Positions 17,877 through 25,323 of a DNA stretch of 64,000 nucleotides are shown piece by piece. The position numbers were made by a program, and so were the translations under genes. Position 1 is the stretch's first letter. Each line of letters begins with the position of its first letter. Below the pieces are notes generated by a model that was not told where the DNA came from, ran no database searches, and worked only from the letters and a program-made list of their open reading frames with translations. Source of the stretch: JBFHDX01 sp041584475 (GTDB lineage: Bacteria > Pseudomonadota > Alphaproteobacteria > UBA8366 > JADFVY01); assembly GCA_041584475.1 (NCBI GenBank), contig JBFHDX010000005.1:5026-69025 (forward strand), read 5' to 3'.

Positions 17877-19150
17877 GCGGGACGCGTTCGATCCGGGCTC
17901 AGCACCAGGCGGACGACCCGTCCGATCGACAGACCCTGGACGATGATCGAGAACAGCACCACACCATAGGTAATCACGAGGATGACCTCTTTCGAGGGTC
18001 CAGGGGGCAGCGACAACGCGAGAGCCACCGATATGCCGCCGCGCAGTCCGCCCCAGGTGAGCACTCTGATCGCGCCTCTCGTGTATTCCTCGCGGAGACT
18101 GAGAACGCTCATGGGTAAGGCCACCGAAACGAGCCGTGCGGCGAGAACCAGAGGAATTGCGAGGATGGCGGCCAACAGGTTCGAAACCTCGAAGGCGAGC
18201 GCCAGCACCTCGAAGCCGATGATCAGGAACAGGACGGAGTTCAGGATCTCGTCGATCAGGGACCAGAACTTCTGGACGTGATCGGCGGTCCTCTCGCTCA
18301 TCGCAAAACGGGTGCCGTGATTGCCCATCAACAGGCCCGCCACGACCGCCGCAATCGGTGCAGAGGCGTGCACCGCATGCGCGAACGCTGTCGCCAGCAG
18401 CACCAGCGCAAGCGTGATTAGGACTTCGAGATTATGTTCGTCGATGGTCCGCATCGCTCGGTACGCCCCGTACCCGATGACGAGGCCGATGAGCGCACCG
18501 CCAGCCGTCTCGAGGACGAACAGCTCGATGACATCCAGCGCACCGAGGGATTCTCCGGCAGTACCGCCGACGGCAATCGCCAGCAATATCGAAAACACGA
18601 CGACGCCGACGCCGTCGTTGAACAGGCTCTCGCCGGCAATCTTCGCCTCGAGCGTCTTGGGCACCTCGATCGTCTTGAGAATCCCGAGGACGGCGACCGG
18701 GTCGGTCGGCGAGATCAGCGCGCCGAAGACGAGGCACCAGATCAGCGGAATGTCGAAGCCGAGCAACGACAGCAGGAAATGGCTGCCGAAACCGACGATC
18801 GCCGTCGAGATCAGAATGCCCACGCTGGCCATGCTGCCGATCGCCCACTTGCGGCTCAGCAGGTCGTCGATGTCGACGTGCATGGCGCCGGCGAACAGGA
18901 GCAGGCTCAGCATCCCGTGCATCAACGTGTCCGGCAGATCGATCGCGCTCAGAATGCCGGTCGCGGTGGTGCGCAGATTCAGCTGCGGGATGACGGCGTC
19001 GGCGGCGATGGTGCCGAGCGAGGCCATGAAGGCGATGATGACGAGACCGATCGTGTGCGGCAACTTCAGCCAGCGGTGATTCACGTAGCCGAACACCGCC
19101 GACAGCGTCAGCAGCGCGGCGGCGAGATTGACGGCGTCAACGATGGCCAT
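17873..19150 (-). CDS. Sodium:proton antiporter, CPA1 family
   Basis: Inner-membrane Na+(K+)/H+ exchanger of 425 residues with about 12 hydrophobic segments. It has the family motifs LISPTDPVAVLGIL (near residue 150) and GESLFNDGVGVVVF (near residue 175), where the Asn-Asp pair is the ion-binding site in NhaP-type antiporters. WGGLRGGISVALALSLP near the C terminus is also a CPA1 hallmark. No large cytoplasmic C-terminal domain is present. GGGGAAAG lies upstream of the ATG. Likely role is pH and salt homeostasis; ion specificity is not readable from sequence. Confidence 0.94.
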   Translation of the reverse strand: MAIVDAVNLAAALLTLSAVFGYVNHRWLKLPHTIGLVIIAFMASLGTIAADAVIPQLNLRTTATGILSAIDLPDTLMHGMLSLLLFAGAMHVDIDDLLSRKWAIGSMASVGILISTAIVGFGSHFLLSLLGFDIPLIWCLVFGALISPTDPVAVLGILKTIEVPKTLEAKIAGESLFNDGVGVVVFSILLAIAVGGTAGESLGALDVIELFVLETAGGALIGLVIGYGAYRAMRTIDEHNLEVLITLALVLLATAFAHAVHASAPIAAVVAGLLMGNHGTRFAMSERTADHVQKFWSLIDEILNSVLFLIIGFEVLALAFEVSNLLAAILAIPLVLAARLVSVALPMSVLSLREEYTRGAIRVLTWGGLRGGISVALALSLPPGPSKEVILVITYGVVLFSIIVQGLSIGRVVRLVLSPDRTRPA

Positions 19151-19253
19151 CGGCTTTCCCCTACCCTCTCGCTATCATCGTATCGGAAGCGTATGCTCGC
19201 GCGCGGCCGCCATACCAGAGCATAAATCGCAACAAGCGGTAAACGGGAGGTCC

Positions 19254-20417
19254 ATGCTCCAGCTCGCTCAGTCGATGAGCCGCCTTGGGACGGAGTCCGC
19301 GTTCGAGGTGCTGGCCCGGGCGCAGAAGCTGGCTGCGCAGGGTCGCGACATCATCAATCTGGGGATCGGGCAGCCCGATTTTCGGACCCCCGATCACATC
19401 GTCGAGGCCGCGGTCAAGGCGTTGCGTGACGGCCATCACGGATACACGCCCGCAAACGGCATCCCTGCCCTGCGTGAGGCGGTTGCCGAGGATCTCGAGA
19501 ACCGGTACGGCGTGACGATCGACCCGGACGACGTCGTGATTGTGCCGGGCGGCAAGGTAACGATGTTTTTCTCGATCCTGATGTTCGGCGAGCCCGGTGG
19601 TGAGATCATGTACCCGAATCCGGGATTTCCAATCTACGAGTCGGTGATCCGGTTCAGCGGTGCCAGGCCGGTGCCGATCGCCATTGAAGAGCAGAGCGGG
19701 TTCGCGTTCAGCGCCGAGGCCGTGCTTGACCAGATAACCCCGCGAACGCGCCTGATCATCATCAACAGTCCCGCCAATCCGACGGGCGGCGTCGTCCCGG
19801 AGGCGGAGATCGACCGGTTGGTTGCCGGGCTCCAGGAATACCCCCACGTCGCGCTCCTGTCGGACGAGATCTATAGCCGGATGCTCTATGACGGACGCGC
19901 GCATGTCAGCCTGCTCCGGTACCCGGAGATCCGGGACCGGCTCGTCGTGCTCGATGGCTGGTCCAAGACCTATGCCATGACCGGTTGGAGGCTCGGCTTC
20001 GCCGTCTGGCCGTCCGCATTGGTCGATCACGCGGTGAGGCTCTGCATTAACGACCACTCATGTGTCAACGCGGCAGCACAATATGCGGGCATAGCCGCAC
20101 TCAAGGGCCCACAGGACAGGGTGCGCGAGATGGTCGCAGCGTTCGATGGGCGGCGGCGTATCATCGTCGAAGAGCTCAATGCTCTCCCGGGATTCCGGTG
20201 CGTCGATCCGGGAGGCGCGTTCTACGCTTTCCCGAATGTCGCAGGAACAGGCATGACGGCACGGGAGGCGCAGGACAGGTTTCTCAACGACGCAGGCGTC
20301 GCGACCATCGCAGGGACGAGTTTCGGCGCCTGGGGAGAGGGCTATCTGAGGTTTTCCTACGCCAACAGCACGGACAACATCCGCGAGGCCGTACGCCGCA
20401 TCAGAGAGTGTCTGTGA
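19254..20417 (+). CDS. Pyridoxal phosphate-dependent aminotransferase (class I/II)
   Basis: A 387-residue fold-type I aminotransferase. INLGIGQPDF occurs near residue 35, GYTPANGIPALREAVA near 62, NSPANPTGGV near 170, and the PLP lysine is in LDGWSKTYAMTGWRLGF near 235. The C-terminal Arg that holds the substrate carboxylate is in LRFSYA. It resembles the aspartate/aromatic aminotransferase subfamily with long N-terminal SRLGTESAFEVLARA. GGGAGG sits directly before the ATG at 19254. The gene precedes glnB-glnA, but the sigma-54 promoter in between suggests it is not in their operon. Confidence 0.92.
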   Translation: MLQLAQSMSRLGTESAFEVLARAQKLAAQGRDIINLGIGQPDFRTPDHIVEAAVKALRDGHHGYTPANGIPALREAVAEDLENRYGVTIDPDDVVIVPGGKVTMFFSILMFGEPGGEIMYPNPGFPIYESVIRFSGARPVPIAIEEQSGFAFSAEAVLDQITPRTRLIIINSPANPTGGVVPEAEIDRLVAGLQEYPHVALLSDEIYSRMLYDGRAHVSLLRYPEIRDRLVVLDGWSKTYAMTGWRLGFAVWPSALVDHAVRLCINDHSCVNAAAQYAGIAALKGPQDRVREMVAAFDGRRRIIVEELNALPGFRCVDPGGAFYAFPNVAGTGMTAREAQDRFLNDAGVATIAGTSFGAWGEGYLRFSYANSTDNIREAVRRIRECL

Positions 20418-20537
20418 GCATCCTGCCCTGCCCAAATCATGGGCATCTGCCGCATTTTTCGGCAGCCCCGCCACCCCCCGAACTCGATCATGAATTTCAA
20501 GCCATTGAAAACATTCGAAAAAAAAGCTCCTGCCGAA

Positions 20538-20554
20538 TTGGCACGCAGCGTGCT
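20538..20554 (+). promoter_or_regulatory. Sigma-54 (RpoN) promoter upstream of glnB-glnA
   Basis: TTGGCACG, 4 bases, GTGCT: this matches the -24/-12 consensus YTGGCACG-N4-TTGCW with one mismatch, and keeps the essential GG (20540-20541) and GC (20552-20553) ten bases apart. It lies 68 bp before the glnB ATG. No clear NtrC half-site was recognised upstream. It implies nitrogen-responsive transcription of glnBA. Confidence 0.83.
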
Positions 20555-20622
20555 ATTAGGCTGCGCGGAGGCCGCGCTGCATGTCGCGCGGCCCCATCGT
20601 TGCAAGCGAAGCGAAGCAGGCC

Positions 20623-20961
20623 ATGAAGAAAATCGAAGCGATCATCAAGCCGTTCAAGCTTGACGAGGTCAAGGAGGCGTTGCACGAAGTCGGCATTCAG
20701 GGCATCACGGTGACCGAAGCGAAGGGTTTCGGTCGCCAGAAGGGTCATACCGAGCTCTATCGGGGCGCCGAGTACGTCGTCGATTTCCTGCCCAAGGTAA
20801 AGATCGAGGTCGTCGTTGACGACCCGCTGGCCGAGCGCGCCGTCGAGGCAATCACCGAAGCCGCCCGCACCGGCCGCATCGGAGACGGCAAAATCTTCGT
20901 ATCGGCAATCGAGGAAGCGATCCGCATACGCACCGGCGAACGCGGCCGCGATGCCGTCTGA
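20623..20961 (+). CDS. glnB: Nitrogen regulatory protein P-II
   Basis: A 112-residue PII signal transducer, the standard length. It binds ATP/ADP and 2-oxoglutarate and controls NtrB, the GlnE adenylyltransferase and other targets. The uridylylation site Tyr51 is in the T-loop RGAEYVVDF, and the C-terminal signature GRIGDGKIFV is present. ATG at 20623 (MKKIEAIIKPF) is the family start; a longer frame adds 14 unrelated residues. The glnA gene follows 81 bp later on the same strand, the standard alphaproteobacterial glnBA arrangement, and both are expected to respond to the upstream sigma-54 promoter. Confidence 0.98.
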   Translation: MKKIEAIIKPFKLDEVKEALHEVGIQGITVTEAKGFGRQKGHTELYRGAEYVVDFLPKVKIEVVVDDPLAERAVEAITEAARTGRIGDGKIFVSAIEEAIRIRTGERGRDAV

Positions 20962-21042
20962 CGTCGCCCGTGCAAATCCTACCGGCCGGCGATCGATCGG
21001 CCACACCAAGTCCCCCTAGACCCAACGACAGGGAAATAGATC

Positions 21043-22446
21043 ATGACTAAGAAAGTACTCGAGATGATCAAGGAAAACGACGTCAAGTACGTCGATTTCC
21101 GGTTCACGGACCCGCGCGGCAAATGGCAGCACATCAGCCAGCATGTCTCGACCGTCGACGAGGATCTGCTGACCGACGGCATCATGTTCGACGGCTCGTC
21201 GATCGAGGGCTGGAAGGCCATCAACGAGTCCGATATGAGCCTCATCCCCGATCTCAAGACAGCGGTGATGGATCCATTCGCGGCGCAGCCGATGCTCGTT
21301 CTCTATTGCGACGTCATCGAGCCGTCGACGGGCCAGCCTTATTCACGCTGCCCACGCTCCACCGCGAAGCGTGCCGAGGCCTACATCAAGTCCGGTGGTT
21401 TCGGCGATACCGCATATTTCGGCCCCGAGGCCGAGTTCTTCGTATTCGACGATGTCCGGTTCGAGAATTCGATGAACCGGTGTTTCTTCGAGTTCGACTC
21501 CGATGAGGGTCCCTACACGAGCGGAAAGGTGTACGAGGAGGGCAACTGGGGTCACCGGCCGCGCATCAAGGGCGGTTACTTCCCCGTACCGCCCGTCGAT
21601 TCCGCGACCGATCTTCGCGCCGAGATGGTCAGCACGATGGCCGAGATGGGGCTGAGCATGGAGAAGCACCATCACGAGGTCGCCCCGTCGCAGCACGAAC
21701 TCGGCCTCAAGTTCGACACCCTGGTGCGCTCCGCGGACAACATGCAGATCTACAAGTACGTCGTCCATATGGTCGCCCACGCCTACGGCAAGACGGCGAC
21801 TTTCATGCCCAAGCCGGTCTTCGGCGACAACGGCTCCGGCATGCATACGCACCAGTCGGTCTGGAAGGGCAACAAGAATACGTTCGCCGGGTCGTTGTAT
21901 GCCGACCTGTCGGAGAGCTGCCTGTTCTACATTGGCGGCATCATCAAGCATGCGCGCGCCCTGAATGCGTTCACCAACCCGCTGACCAACAGCTACAAGC
22001 GACTCGTCCCGGGTTTCGAGGCGCCGGTCCTGCTCGCCTACTCGTCGCGCAACCGGTCGGCCTCGTGTCGCATCCCGCACGCCGCCAGTCCGAACGGCAA
22101 GCGTGTCGAGGTTCGTTTCCCGGACCCGGGGGCCAATCCCTACTACGCTTTCTCGGCCATGCTGATGGCCGGCCTCGACGGCATAGAGAACCGTATCCAC
22201 CCGGGTGACGCCATGGACAAGAACCTTTACGACCTGCCGCCGGAGGAACGCTACAACGTGCCGACGGTTTGCGGCTCCTTGCGCCAGGCGCTCGAGGCGA
22301 TGGACGCGGACCGCGACTTCCTGAAGAAGGGCGACGTGTTCACCGACGACCAGATCGATGGCTATCTCGAGCTCAAGTGGGAAGAGGTCGTGCGCTTCGA
22401 GACCGCACCGCATCCGATCGAGTTCGACATGTACTACAGCGTCTAA
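21043..22446 (+). CDS. glnA: Glutamine synthetase, type I
   Basis: Cytoplasmic ATP-dependent ligase making glutamine from glutamate and ammonium, active as a dodecamer. At 467 residues it is full length for GSI. It shows the signature FDGSSIEGW near residue 48, the FGPEAEFFVFD metal-binding motif near 128, KPVFGDNGSGMH near 258, and the adenylylation site Tyr396 in NLYDLPPEE, so it should be regulated by GlnE. The CAGGGA ribosome-binding site lies before the ATG. Together with glnB it is the core of ammonium assimilation here. Confidence 0.99.
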   Translation: MTKKVLEMIKENDVKYVDFRFTDPRGKWQHISQHVSTVDEDLLTDGIMFDGSSIEGWKAINESDMSLIPDLKTAVMDPFAAQPMLVLYCDVIEPSTGQPYSRCPRSTAKRAEAYIKSGGFGDTAYFGPEAEFFVFDDVRFENSMNRCFFEFDSDEGPYTSGKVYEEGNWGHRPRIKGGYFPVPPVDSATDLRAEMVSTMAEMGLSMEKHHHEVAPSQHELGLKFDTLVRSADNMQIYKYVVHMVAHAYGKTATFMPKPVFGDNGSGMHTHQSVWKGNKNTFAGSLYADLSESCLFYIGGIIKHARALNAFTNPLTNSYKRLVPGFEAPVLLAYSSRNRSASCRIPHAASPNGKRVEVRFPDPGANPYYAFSAMLMAGLDGIENRIHPGDAMDKNLYDLPPEERYNVPTVCGSLRQALEAMDADRDFLKKGDVFTDDQIDGYLELKWEEVVRFETAPHPIEFDMYYSV

Positions 22447-22474
22447 CCTCCCTCTCGGATCGAACGACCGGGGC

Positions 22475-22496
22475 GGGCCGCCCGAACGGGCGGCCC
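22475..22496 (+). terminator. Probable terminator after glnA
   Basis: A perfect 9-bp GC hairpin GGGCCGCCC / GGGCGGCCC with loop GAAC (22484-22487), 28 bp past the glnA stop. No T-tract follows, so intrinsic termination would be weak. Confidence 0.5.
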
Positions 22497-22601
22497 GTCC
22501 GCATGCGGGCTTGCGTGCCAGCATCCGTTTGCCACCGGACGCCAAGCCGCTAGTATCCGCGACAATGTCTCGCCACCCTTGGGACGCAGGTTCGGCCCTC
22601 A

Positions 22602-23882
22602 ATGACCCGTGCGATTGCTCCAATCGGCGCCTTGCTGCTCAGTACCGCGCTGCTTCTGATGGGCAACGGCCTGCAGGGCGTTCTGCTGCCGGTTCGAGGC
22701 AGCATCGAACGCTTTTCCGCCCTCGAGCTCGGTATTCTGGGTGGTTCGTACTTTCTCGGTTTCGCGCTGGGATGCGTGCATGGTCCGCGACTCGTGCGCA
22801 GGGCCGGGCATATCCGCGTGTTCGCGGCCATGGTCGCGGTCGCGTCCGCCATCGCGCTCGCCCACCCCCTGATCCTCTCGCCGCTTCTGTGGTGGCTACT
22901 GCGCGGCGTCACGGGTTACTGTTTCGCCACGCTCTACATGGTCATCGAGAGCTGGCTGAACGAGCGCTCTACCTCCGAGACCCGCGGCCTCGTTTTCTCC
23001 GTCTATACGATCATCAACCTCACGGTGATCACGGCGGGCCAGATGATGATCGCCTTCGGCGATCCAGCGGCCCTGCCACTATTCAGTATCGTTTCCATAC
23101 TCATCTCGATTGCGGCGGTGCCCGTCGCCTTGAGCCAGGCCGCCGCCCCCGCCCCACTGCAGCAGGTTCGACTGCGGGTGTTCCGGATCTACCGCCTCTC
23201 ACCGGTTGGTTTCGTCGGTTGCGTCACCATCGGCCTCACCAACGGCTCGTTCTGGTCGCTCGGACCCGTGTTTGCCCAGACCCTGACATCGGATGCCACC
23301 GGTGTTGCGATCTTCATGAGCGGTACGGTGATATTCGGCGCCCTGGGACAGTGGCCGCTGGGTCGAACCTCCGACCGGGTCGACCGGCGCAAGGTCATCG
23401 TCACGGCCTGCATCGGCGCCGCCGCCGGGGCGATCGGCCTCACGCTGTTTCAGGCATACGGCAATCTGGCAATTTACGGATTCGCTGCCGTGCTCGGCTT
23501 CTTCCTGTTCCCGATCTATTCGCTGGCCGTCGCCCATACCAACGACTTTGTCGGGCACGAGGACTACGTCGAGACGTCGAGCGCACTCCTGCTGCTCTAC
23601 GCGCTCGGCGCCACCGTCGGTCCCATGATCGCTTCGGCCGTCATGGCCCTGATCGGGCCGACCGGTCTCTTCGTTTTCACCGCCGTCTGTCTGGCTCTGC
23701 TTGCGCTGTTCAGCGTCTGGCGCATGCTGCGGCGGACCACGGCGCCGGAGGAAAAGCGGCCCGATTTCGCGGATTCGATCCGCTTTGCTCAGACCGTGGC
23801 GGCGCTCGATCCGGTATCGGAGGACGAGTTCGGATCGGGTGACCCGGAAATGGGAGATCGAGAAGACAACGTGCCGCTGTAG
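22602..23882 (+). CDS. MFS transporter
   Basis: A 426-residue inner-membrane protein with about 12 hydrophobic spans in two halves joined by a loop near residue 190. The motif-A-like loop GRTSDRVDRRKV lies between spans 8 and 9 (near residue 255), and an ESWLNERS segment lies near residue 120. This pattern resembles the YcaD-like MFS group. The substrate is unknown. A hydrophilic acidic tail (DPVSEDEFGSGDPEMGDRED) follows the last span. The frame is convergent with the next small gene, whose stop is 3 bp away. Confidence 0.87.
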   Translation: MTRAIAPIGALLLSTALLLMGNGLQGVLLPVRGSIERFSALELGILGGSYFLGFALGCVHGPRLVRRAGHIRVFAAMVAVASAIALAHPLILSPLLWWLLRGVTGYCFATLYMVIESWLNERSTSETRGLVFSVYTIINLTVITAGQMMIAFGDPAALPLFSIVSILISIAAVPVALSQAAAPAPLQQVRLRVFRIYRLSPVGFVGCVTIGLTNGSFWSLGPVFAQTLTSDATGVAIFMSGTVIFGALGQWPLGRTSDRVDRRKVIVTACIGAAAGAIGLTLFQAYGNLAIYGFAAVLGFFLFPIYSLAVAHTNDFVGHEDYVETSSALLLLYALGATVGPMIASAVMALIGPTGLFVFTAVCLALLALFSVWRMLRRTTAPEEKRPDFADSIRFAQTVAALDPVSEDEFGSGDPEMGDREDNVPL

Positions 23883-23885
23883 CGC

Positions 23886-24248
23886 CTAGCGGCGCAGCTC
23901 GACGCGCCGCTGGGCGCCACCGTAATCGTGCACGCTGTCGCGCGCCCGCACATGCACGAAGGTGATGATCTCGGGGATCTTCACGCCCGACAGCGACCGC
24001 GTGAAGGGCTGTTCATCGACATGGGGGTGGTACAATGTCCGCGTCCCCAGCACCATGCCGTCGGGAGCCACCACGTCCCAGGCGTCGGCGTAGTGGTCCC
24101 AGCCCTCATCGGCATGGCGTACGGTTACGTCGAAGCGCCACGTCTCCTCTCCCGTTCGTGTCGCCGAAACGTCGACGACGTCCGCCTCGCCGGCGAGGGC
24201 CAGCCCCGGCATGACCGCAAGCACGGCGGCAATGACAAGATCGCGCAT
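23886..24248 (-). CDS. Hypothetical periplasmic protein, 120 residues
   Basis: The N terminus MRDLVIAAVLAVMPGLALAGEA is a clear Sec signal peptide with cleavage after ALA. The mature part of about 100 residues looks like a beta-sandwich: VVDVSATRTGEETWRFDVTVRH, GWDHYADAWDVVAPDG, RTLYHPHVDEQPFTRSL and a final VHVRARDSVHDYGG. The ATG at 24248 follows GGGAGGAGAG, a strong ribosome-binding site; the longer frame has no such site. Similar small secreted proteins with this HPH..EQPFTRSL pattern occur in alphaproteobacteria, but I know of no assigned function. Confidence 0.75.
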   Translation of the reverse strand: MRDLVIAAVLAVMPGLALAGEADVVDVSATRTGEETWRFDVTVRHADEGWDHYADAWDVVAPDGMVLGTRTLYHPHVDEQPFTRSLSGVKIPEIITFVHVRARDSVHDYGGAQRRVELRR

Positions 24249-24394
24249 CGATTGCTCTCCTCCCGGCAGCGGCCGCAATCCTAGACGAAGTTCCCGACCC
24301 GGACCGTCACAACGGCGTGAGGCGGGCCGAAAACCACTTGGCCTGCTCGCCCCGCTGCCGCACGTTAGCACGCGACATGACACCGGAGGTTTCG

Positions 24395-24775
24395 ATGGAA
24401 GCGCAACGCGAATCCAAGCCGGCGCCGGGTTTCGTCAACCGACCCGATTATCGCATCGAGATCGCGCCGGCCGGGCTCCGGGTCCGGGCGGTTCTGGGCG
24501 GCACTGCGCTGGCCGAGAGCGACCGGTGCCTCGTGCTGCAGGAGGCCGATTACCCGCCGGTGTACTACTTCCCGCGCGACGGCGTGCGCATGGAACTGCT
24601 GGCGCGAACCGACCGTCGCACCCACTGCCCGTTCAAGGGCGACGCGTCGTACTGGGCCGCGGCCGACATCGCTGACGTGGCCTGGAGCTACGAATCGCCG
24701 TACGACGAGATGCGCGCGATCAAGCACTACATCGCGTTCTATGCGGATCGCGTAGCGTTGATCACCGACAGCTGA
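24395..24775 (+). CDS. DUF427 domain-containing protein
   Basis: A 126-residue protein with the DUF427 pattern: a beta-rich N-terminal half with VRAVLGGTALAES, then VYYFPRDGVRMELL, THCPFKGDASYWA, and the final YADRVAL. The family is widespread and of unknown function. ATG at 24395 is preceded by CCGGAGG at good spacing, so it is preferred to the ATG at 24377. It is divergent from the secreted-protein gene on the left, with about 145 bp between the two. Confidence 0.86.
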   Translation: MEAQRESKPAPGFVNRPDYRIEIAPAGLRVRAVLGGTALAESDRCLVLQEADYPPVYYFPRDGVRMELLARTDRRTHCPFKGDASYWAAADIADVAWSYESPYDEMRAIKHYIAFYADRVALITDS

Positions 24776-24821
24776 CCGTTATCCGCCCATCCCGATCCGC
24801 AATCTTCGTTGCGATCGCCCG

Positions 24822-25211
24822 CTACACCCCGGCCACGGGCCTCGGTCGCCCGTCCGGGCCGATCGCGACATAGGTGAACAGCCCCTCGGTCACCTTCGCG
24901 CGGGCACCGCCGGCCTCGCGGACGATCCAGGCCTGGGTGCGGATCGTTATCGAGGTCTGGCCGGTGCGCTCAATATCGCAGTAGCAGCACACCACGTCGC
25001 CCACTTTTACCGGCCGGTGGAAGACCATGGAGTCGATGGCGACGGTCGCCACCCGCCCTCTGGCCCGATGGCGAGCGACGATGCCGCCCGCGATGTCCAT
25101 CTGCGACAGCAGCCAGCCGCCGAAGATGTCGCCCGCAGGATTGGTGTCCGCGGGCATGGCGAGCGTTCGCAGAGCGAGCTCGCCCGTGGGCTTTCCGGTG
25201 TCCGTCGGCAT
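24822..25211 (-). CDS. Acyl-CoA thioesterase, YciA-type hotdog
   Basis: A 129-residue single hotdog domain. NPAGDIFGGWLLSQMDIAGG near residues 24-43 contains the catalytic Asp and the helix of this fold, and the DSMVFHRPVKVGDVVCCYC segment follows. It would hydrolyse acyl-CoA thioesters; chain length is not predictable. ATG at 25211 has GAAGGA about 8 nt upstream and is preferred to the TTG three bases earlier. It is divergent from parE. Confidence 0.9.
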   Translation of the reverse strand: MPTDTGKPTGELALRTLAMPADTNPAGDIFGGWLLSQMDIAGGIVARHRARGRVATVAIDSMVFHRPVKVGDVVCCYCDIERTGQTSITIRTQAWIVREAGGARAKVTEGLFTYVAIGPDGRPRPVAGV

Positions 25212-25289
25212 CAACGGGTCCTTCGCGACTGGTCGGTATGCATCCTACAAGATGTTGTGATGAGCGGCCACCTCGCCACAGCATCGTCC

Positions 25290-25317
25290 TTGCCAGCGGG
25301 TCCGCCGACCATATAAT
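25290..25317 (+). promoter_or_regulatory. Consensus promoter placed directly at the parE start codon
   Basis: TTGCCA (-35, 25290-25295), 16-bp spacer, TATAAT (-10, 25312-25317). The -10 box ends 6 bases before the ATG at 25324, so the expected first transcribed base falls on or next to the A of ATG. Confidence 0.7.
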
Positions 25318-25323
25318 GCGCGC

